From Pirellulales bacterium (GTDB lineage: Bacteria > Planctomycetota > Planctomycetia > Pirellulales > Thermoguttaceae): a DNA stretch of 11,530 nt. Below the pieces are notes generated by a model. The model was not told the DNA's origin. It worked only from the letters and a program-made list of their open reading frames with translations, and searched no databases. Both the position numbers and the translations under genes were made by a program. The stretch lies in assembly GCA_030605745.1 (NCBI GenBank), contig JAUWHT010000337.1, positions 1 to 11,530 of the forward strand, written 5' to 3'. Within the stretch, counting starts at the first letter, position 1, and the number at the start of each line of letters is the position of its first letter. Below are positions 6,980 through 11,530 of the stretch, piece after piece.

Positions 6980-7004
6980 CCCGAAAGGGGTCGCCCGAAA
7001 GGGG
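6980..7004. repeat. Two direct copies of an 11-bp hairpin unit
   Basis: CCCGAAAGGGG occurs at 6980-6990 and again at 6994-7004, a period of 14 bp. Each copy can form CCC/GGG around GAAA, a GNRA-type loop when read on the plus strand. The pair lies in the intergenic region between the ATPase start and a candidate ATPase -10 box, so it could be part of the ATPase leader RNA, where the loop sequence would be TTTC. Function unknown. Confidence 0.55.
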
Positions 7005-7008
7005 GGAG

Positions 7009-7014
7009 AGTATA
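7009..7014 (-). promoter_or_regulatory. Possible -10 box for the H+-ATPase gene
   Basis: On the minus strand TATACT matches the -10 consensus in five of six bases, about 109 bp before the ATPase start codon. No convincing -35 box lies 16-18 bp upstream (the nearest, TTGTAA, would give a 14-bp spacer). Treat as a candidate only. Confidence 0.3.
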
Positions 7015-7027
7015 AGCAGAAGGGTCC

Positions 7028-7056
7028 TTTACAAGCCTGCTTGCCCTGCATAAAAT
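7028..7056 (+). promoter_or_regulatory. Strong sigma-70-type promoter for the SGNH-like gene
   Basis: TTTACA (7028-7033), a 17-bp spacer and TAAAAT (7051-7056) match the housekeeping consensus in five of six bases in each box, at the ideal spacing. Transcription would begin near 7063, leaving a leader of about 84 nt. The A/T-rich promoter marks the left edge of the low-GC island. Confidence 0.65.
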
Positions 7057-7086
7057 AAAACCGAAGTAATGGGTTCGGGGCAAGCA
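7038..7086. repeat. 9-bp inverted repeat around the SGNH-gene -10 box
   Basis: TGCTTGCCC (7038-7046) and GGGCAAGCA (7078-7086) are perfect reverse complements, 31 bp apart. The left arm lies in the promoter spacer, the -10 box lies between the arms, and the right arm lies in the early leader. This placement suits a repressor operator or a structured leader; which of these cannot be told. Confidence 0.5.
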
Positions 7087-7146
7087 AGTAAGGTGCCGAG
7101 AATCCTGAAAACACGTAAACAGTTGCACTAAAATGGAGAAATATCT

Positions 7147-8424
7147 GTGAAAAGGAACAAAGACACCAAATTGATTTTGATACTGATGACCTTGGTTTTA
7201 ACCAGCAGGACGTGTTACGGTCAGTCAAAAGAAGTGAAACGTACTTTTGAACAACATCTAAGAAAAAGTGCTGTATCAAAAAATGTGATTGATACTTTTC
7301 TTGATCCGGCCCGTTATTCATGGGCCCAGTTTGATCCCGATCTTGGATATATTTTGGGAAACTATATGCCAAGAGATGGAATAGATAAAAGTTCCACTAT
7401 ATCGACGGTCCAACCAAACGGCGCACGGACTGCTCGTATGTATACGGACAAACCTTGCAGAATAAATACGTATGGCAATAGCTTTACTCAATGCCATCAA
7501 GTTAGTGATGGAGAAACCTGGCAGGAATATCTGGCAGCACACCTTGGTGAACCCGTTAGAAATTTTGGCATGGGCGGTTACGGTGTCTATCAAGCCTATA
7601 GGCGCATGTTGCGAGAGGAACAGACCGAACTCGGTGCCGAGTATGTTATTTTATATATCTGGGGAGATGATCACATAAGGAGTCTGTTGCGTTGCCGACA
7701 TGCGCTTACATGCAGAAGCTGGGATGAGAAAGGCGGGAAACTATTTCACGGTAACTTCTGGCCAAATGTAAAAACGGACCTGAAAACAGGGAAGTTCGTC
7801 GAGCACGACAATATCTTATCTACTCCTGAATCGTTATACAAAATGATGGATCCCGATTGGATGTATCAAAACCTCAAGGATGATTTGGCATTGCAAATGT
7901 ATGCTTATCTGCTGGGATATATTGGCGAAGTTGACACTGTGCAAGTTCAAAATTTAGCTCGTGCATTAAATTTTAAGCTGGTCGGTTCCTTGGAGAATAA
8001 GCAAACGATACGAAATTTATTGGACAAGTATAGTCTTGAAGCAACCAAATATGTATTAGAAAAAGCAAAAATGTTTACCGAAGAAAAGGGCAAAAAACTT
8101 CTGGTAGTATTATTTGATCCTCGGGTTATGGGAAGACTAATAACAACGGGCAGTCGTTACGATCAAGAGATCGTCGATTTCCTGGTCAAAAATGACTTCC
8201 GATATTTTGACATGAATGTTGTACACGCAGAGGATTACAAATGTTTCAAGTTGTCATTTGGTGAATACAGGAAAAGATATTTTATAGGTCACTACAACCC
8301 GCGAGGCAATCATTTCTTTGCCTATTCAATAAAGGATAAAATAGTTGAGTGGCTGGACCCGAAGCCGATAACATATCGGGATAGTGACCAAAAGATGATT
8401 GACTTTAAGGGCTATCTTGAGTAG
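7147..8424 (+). CDS. Secreted SGNH-hydrolase-like protein, low GC
   Basis: The 425-residue protein starts at GTG 7147, with GGAG (7135-7138) eight bases before it. An N-terminal signal peptide is visible: basic MKRNKDTK, hydrophobic LILILMTLVLTS, and a likely cleavage after CYG (residue 26). SGNH/GDSL-like blocks follow. Block I is TYGNSFT (S112), with Asn where GDS enzymes have Asp. A Gly block, RNFGMGGYG, lies at 139-146, and WGDDH (172-176) stands where many members have GxND. The last block, GHYNPRGNHF (381-390), has H382 but Ile380 in the usual position of the catalytic Asp (DxxH-type). It may be an esterase or a polysaccharide deacylase/acetyl-transfer protein outside the membrane; the substrate is unknown. 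One sampled line (7861-7920) has 22 G/C in 60, against 37 in 60 for a groEL line (10501-10560), a strong sign of foreign origin. It stands alone between the ATPase and a transposase relic. Confidence 0.72.
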   Translation: MKRNKDTKLILILMTLVLTSRTCYGQSKEVKRTFEQHLRKSAVSKNVIDTFLDPARYSWAQFDPDLGYILGNYMPRDGIDKSSTISTVQPNGARTARMYTDKPCRINTYGNSFTQCHQVSDGETWQEYLAAHLGEPVRNFGMGGYGVYQAYRRMLREEQTELGAEYVILYIWGDDHIRSLLRCRHALTCRSWDEKGGKLFHGNFWPNVKTDLKTGKFVEHDNILSTPESLYKMMDPDWMYQNLKDDLALQMYAYLLGYIGEVDTVQVQNLARALNFKLVGSLENKQTIRNLLDKYSLEATKYVLEKAKMFTEEKGKKLLVVLFDPRVMGRLITTGSRYDQEIVDFLVKNDFRYFDMNVVHAEDYKCFKLSFGEYRKRYFIGHYNPRGNHFFAYSIKDKIVEWLDPKPITYRDSDQKMIDFKGYLE

Positions 8425-8437
8425 TTTCACCCACACC

Positions 8438-8736
8438 ATGCTGCGAAAACCGCGTATCGAATATGAGTAGGCCGTGTACCACGTCATGTGTCGTGGTGAC
8501 CATGGCGAGGCAGTCTACCAAGACGATGCGGACCGCTTGCGGTTTCTGGAATGCAAGTGGTGGCCTGACTGATACGCAAGAACACTACCATCGCCAATGG
8601 ATTGGTAGCCAGAGAACTGAACATGGGACACGAGGTCAACGTCTCGCAGGCGGTCAGCCGGGTGGAGCGAGCAGACAACCGTCAGTTGACTCGCCTGAAG
8701 AGAGCGGCAGCCAAGACACTAAAATCTAAGGACTGA
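8438..8736 (+). pseudogene. Broken REP-associated tyrosine transposase (RAYT, IS200-like)
   Basis: From ATG 8438 the frame reads MLRKPRIEYE, then a stop (TAG 8468-8470), then AVYHVMCRGDHGEAVYQDD and ADRLRFLE, ending at TGA 8570-8572. This is the N-terminal signature of RAYT/Y1-type transposases, where the stop replaces a Gly-like position in the usual EYxGAxYHVxxRG pattern. In another frame, from about 8569 to TGA 8734-8736, the DNA encodes a typical C-terminal end (TTIANGLVARELNMGHEVN, then VSQAVSRVERAD). The middle, with the HUH metal-binding histidines and the catalytic Tyr, is missing, with the junction around 8552-8578. There are thus at least three defects: an in-frame stop, a large internal deletion and a frame change. 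RAYTs move or maintain REP palindromes; palindromes at 2067-2108 and 11410-11458 could be related. Homology is judged by remembered family pattern. Confidence 0.75.
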
Positions 8737-8768
8737 CCCCCCCTGTCAAAATGGCAGTCACTTGGGGG
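8737..8768. promoter_or_regulatory. C-run/G-run flanked hairpin behind the RAYT relic
   Basis: A run of seven C (8737-8743) and a run of five G (8764-8768) bracket an inner palindrome, CTGTCA-AAA-TGGCAG (8743-8757, one G-T pair). TTTT follows at 8770-8773. It may be the 3' boundary of the former transposon, a terminator, or a control site belonging to groES 260 bp downstream. The structure is seen; its role is not known. Confidence 0.4.
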
Positions 8769-8834
8769 CTTTTCAGGTCGATATTGCCACCGTTGGCGGC
8801 CGTGGCACAAGGGGCCAGGCCGATGGTGATTGCT

Positions 8835-8875
8835 TAAGTGGTTTCACTTCAGTGACTTACCGCATCGGGTCACTT
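8835..8875. promoter_or_regulatory. Cluster of AGTG/CACT half-sites upstream of groES
   Basis: The stretch 8769-9025 holds no credible gene. Within it, AAGTG (8836-8840) and CACTT (8845-8849) form a 4-nt-spaced palindrome, TAAGT (8835-8839) pairs with ACTTA (8855-8859), and AGTGAC (8851-8856) pairs with GTCACT (8869-8874). GTCACTT also occurs at 8757-8763. I find no CIRCE element (TTAGCACTC-N9-GAGTGCTAA), the usual HrcA site of groE operons. These repeated half-sites are candidates for another operator. A TAATAT at 8967-8972 could be a -10 box but lacks a -35 partner. Confidence 0.35.
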
Positions 8876-9025
8876 TGGCGCGCCGATTGCAACTCAGAGC
8901 GGAATCAGCGCGGCGTGCGTCCAGAATTGGCAGACGATTTTTCCGATGGCTCGCCGGGCCAATGGGTAATATGGACTGTCTGGCGAGAATAGTCAATCCA
9001 ACAGGAGTCCTGGAGGCAACCAAGC

Positions 9026-9361
9026 ATGGCAAAGAAAAAGAAGAAAGCTGCGAAGAAGACCGCCGGGGGCAAGATCAAGATCCAGCCGTTGGGCGACCGC
9101 GTGGTGGTCGAGCGGGAAGACGCAGAGGATGTTACTGCCGGCGGCATTGTGTTGCCAGACTCTGCCCAGGACAAGCCGGCCCGGGGGCTGGTCCGCAGCG
9201 TCGGCGACGGCCGCCTGCTGGACGACGGCACCCGAAGCGTCTTGCAGGTGAAGGTGGGCAACCGCGTGTTGTTCAGTTCCTACGCCGGCGAGCAGTTCAA
9301 GCTGGGTGAGCAGGAATTGCTGCTTATGCGCGAAGAAGATATCCTGGCAGTGATCGAGTAA
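9026..9361 (+). CDS. groES: Co-chaperonin GroES (Hsp10)
   Basis: This 111-residue protein forms the heptameric lid of the GroEL chamber. The core (about 17-111) carries IQPLGDRVVVER (19-30), the mobile loop with GGIVLPDSAQDKPARG (39-54) that binds GroEL through the IVL tripeptide, and the C-terminal EEDILAVIE. It exceeds the usual ~97 residues by a Lys-rich N-terminal extension (MAKKKKKAAKKTAGGK). I have this in mind as common in planctomycete GroES; it is probably disordered and may touch nucleic acid or other acidic partners, which is speculation. ATG 9026 has a GGAGG (9012-9016) nine bases upstream, which supports including the extension. It is followed by groEL after a 108-bp gap filled mostly by a heptad hairpin, so the two are presumably one operon. 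No HrcA/CIRCE site was found upstream. Confidence 0.96.
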   Translation: MAKKKKKAAKKTAGGKIKIQPLGDRVVVEREDAEDVTAGGIVLPDSAQDKPARGLVRSVGDGRLLDDGTRSVLQVKVGNRVLFSSYAGEQFKLGEQELLLMREEDILAVIE

Positions 9362-9362
9362 C

Positions 9363-9452
9363 GGGCTAGGGACCAGGGGCTAGGGACCAGGAAAGCTGAC
9401 TACAACCCTCCGGCCCATAACCCCTGATCCCTCGCCCCTGACCCCTAATAAA
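9363..9452. repeat. Heptad-periodic inverted repeat in the groES-groEL gap
   Basis: Two bases after the groES stop, four 7-mers follow: GGGCTAG, GGACCAG, GGGCTAG, GGACCAG (9363-9390). After a ~27-nt centre comes a C-rich arm, also in 7-mers: TAACCCC, TGATCCC, TCGCCCC, TGACCCC, TAATAAA (9418-9452). Positions 9368-9390 can pair with 9424-9446 at 19 of 23 positions, several of the rest being G-U in RNA. This would form a long hairpin just before the groEL ribosome site (AAGGAG 9454-9459). The layout matches the element at 1302-1371. It could act as an mRNA stabiliser, partial terminator or processing site that sets the GroES:GroEL ratio, or simply be an inserted repeat. Confidence 0.75.
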
Positions 9453-9469
9453 CAAGGAGAGAACATCTC

Positions 9470-11088
<1,619 letters not shown>

Positions 11089-11092
<4 letters not shown>

Positions 11093-11379
11093 TCTGGCTT
11101 CTTCATTACCAGGCTTTGGAGGATGAGCGTGCCGGACAGCGAGAGCAGTGCCCAGCCGAGCCACTCGGGCGGGTGAACGGTCTTCTTGATGACCGGCTCG
11201 GCGGCTTCTATCAACGCCGGCGCGGCCGCATTGACCGAGGCCAGCGGGTGGTCGGTCTGCTTGGCAAGGAACTGAGTGAACTCTGGGGTAAAAACAAACG
11301 ACTCGACCATCAGAAACTGGACCCCCAAGAACAGCAGCACCAGTCCGACCAGGAAGCACTGATTCCGGTTGATGTCCAT
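11089..11379 (-). CDS. Small two-helix membrane protein, unknown function
   Basis: The frame encodes 96 residues with two clear membrane segments, about 8-25 (CFLVGLVLLFLGVQFLMV) and 73-91 (WLGWALLSLSGTLILQSLV). A ~45-residue loop between them contains an Ala/Pro-rich stretch, and the tail KKPD is basic then acidic. The positive-inside rule gives no clear orientation. ATG 11379 has AAGGGG (11393-11388) eight bases upstream, a fair ribosome site. Its TAA (11091-11089) overlaps the groEL TAG (11090-11092), so the genes are tail-to-tail with a 4-bp overlap and no room for a separate terminator. I do not recognise the family. Coding is supported by the hydrophobic pattern and ribosome site; a chance frame antisense to intergenic DNA is the alternative. 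Confidence 0.65.
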
Positions 11380-11409
11380 CGCTTATTCCCCTTCGGCGCT
11401 GACCATTTT

Positions 11410-11458
11410 GGAGCGCGGCCGTCTCGGCCGCTCTATGCGGGCTGGAAGCCCGCGCTCC
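11410..11458. repeat. REP-like twin palindrome
   Basis: Two hairpins lie side by side: GCGGCCG-TCT-CGGCCGC (11415-11431) and GCGGGCT-GGA-AGCCCGC (11437-11453), both with perfect 7-bp stems. The outermost GGAGCGCGG (11410-11418) is also the exact reverse complement of CCGCGCTCC (11450-11458), so the whole 49 bp can fold in an alternative way. It lies upstream of the small membrane-protein gene. The form resembles the REP/BIME elements mobilised by RAYT transposases. I recognise very similar repeats as common in several bacterial phyla, but copy number here cannot be checked. Confidence 0.7.
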
Positions 11459-11530
11459 GGCCAACCCGGTCGCCTGTTGCCTTGGCGTATCCTTTGTATC
11501 GAGTAGATCGGCTTGGCGACTTGACGTGCC

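Noticed and set aside
6901..7128. Upstream extension of the ATPase frame (76 extra residues)
   Set aside because: The added residues look random and run through the divergent promoter region, while ATG 6900 has a strong ribosome site.
8752..8766. Possible sigma-54 promoter TGGCA...TTGG
   Set aside because: The -12 part lacks the GC, and the TTG is one base too close to the -24 GG.
8927..8942. TTGGCA followed by a T-run, considered as a sigma-54 or sigma-70 promoter for groES
   Set aside because: No GC at the -12 position, and the nearest -10-like TAATAT is 34 bp away.
8762..9032. Small frames between the RAYT relic and groES (76 codons plus strand, 62 codons minus strand)
   Set aside because: No ribosome site, no recognisable motif, and composition as expected for non-coding high-GC DNA.

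Overview
The window looks like a chromosomal piece of a high-GC bacterium, most likely a planctomycete. This is inferred from three things: a GroES with a Lys-rich N-terminal extension next to GroEL, a 5'-truncated polytopic membrane protein of a type I associate with planctomycetes, and a relic of a REP-associated tyrosine transposase (RAYT). Taxonomy was not tested by any search.

Layout. Positions 3-1301 hold the C-terminal part of a large membrane protein. After a 70-bp element built in 7-nt steps, a HAD-family phosphatase follows (1373-2035). A hairpin repeat and a good sigma-70-type promoter precede a two-gene unit: a SpsF-like cytidylyltransferase homologue (2218-2967) whose N-terminal nucleotide-binding motif has lost key residues, then greA (2975-3454). 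Facing them on the minus strand are a single-chain nucleotidyltransferase-HEPN protein (3495-4376) and, upstream of it, a P3A-type proton-pumping ATPase (4423-6900). Divergent from the ATPase is a low-GC gene for a secreted SGNH-hydrolase-like protein (7147-8424) with its own consensus promoter. This gene is clearly unlike its surroundings in base composition and is probably acquired.

Directly behind it lies a broken RAYT transposase (8438-8736): both ends survive, the catalytic middle is gone. About 290 bp of non-coding sequence with several short inverted repeats then leads to groES (9026-9361) and groEL (9470-11092). The groES-groEL gap contains a second element in 7-nt steps that can fold into a long imperfect hairpin. 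groEL ends tail-to-tail, with overlapping stop codons, against a small two-helix membrane protein (11089-11379, minus). A REP-like twin palindrome (11410-11458) lies near the right edge.

The genes form separate short units and not one pathway: transcription and protein-folding housekeeping (greA, groESL), ion transport (H+-ATPase), possible surface-sugar metabolism (cytidylyltransferase homologue), and accessory genes (MNT-HEPN, SGNH-like gene, RAYT relic). The most unusual features are the two intergenic heptad elements, each filling a gap between two genes on the same strand, the cytidylyltransferase with a degenerate signature, and the MNT-HEPN fusion. I saw no CRISPR array, rRNA or tRNA gene, and no clear new multi-gene defence or biosynthetic system.
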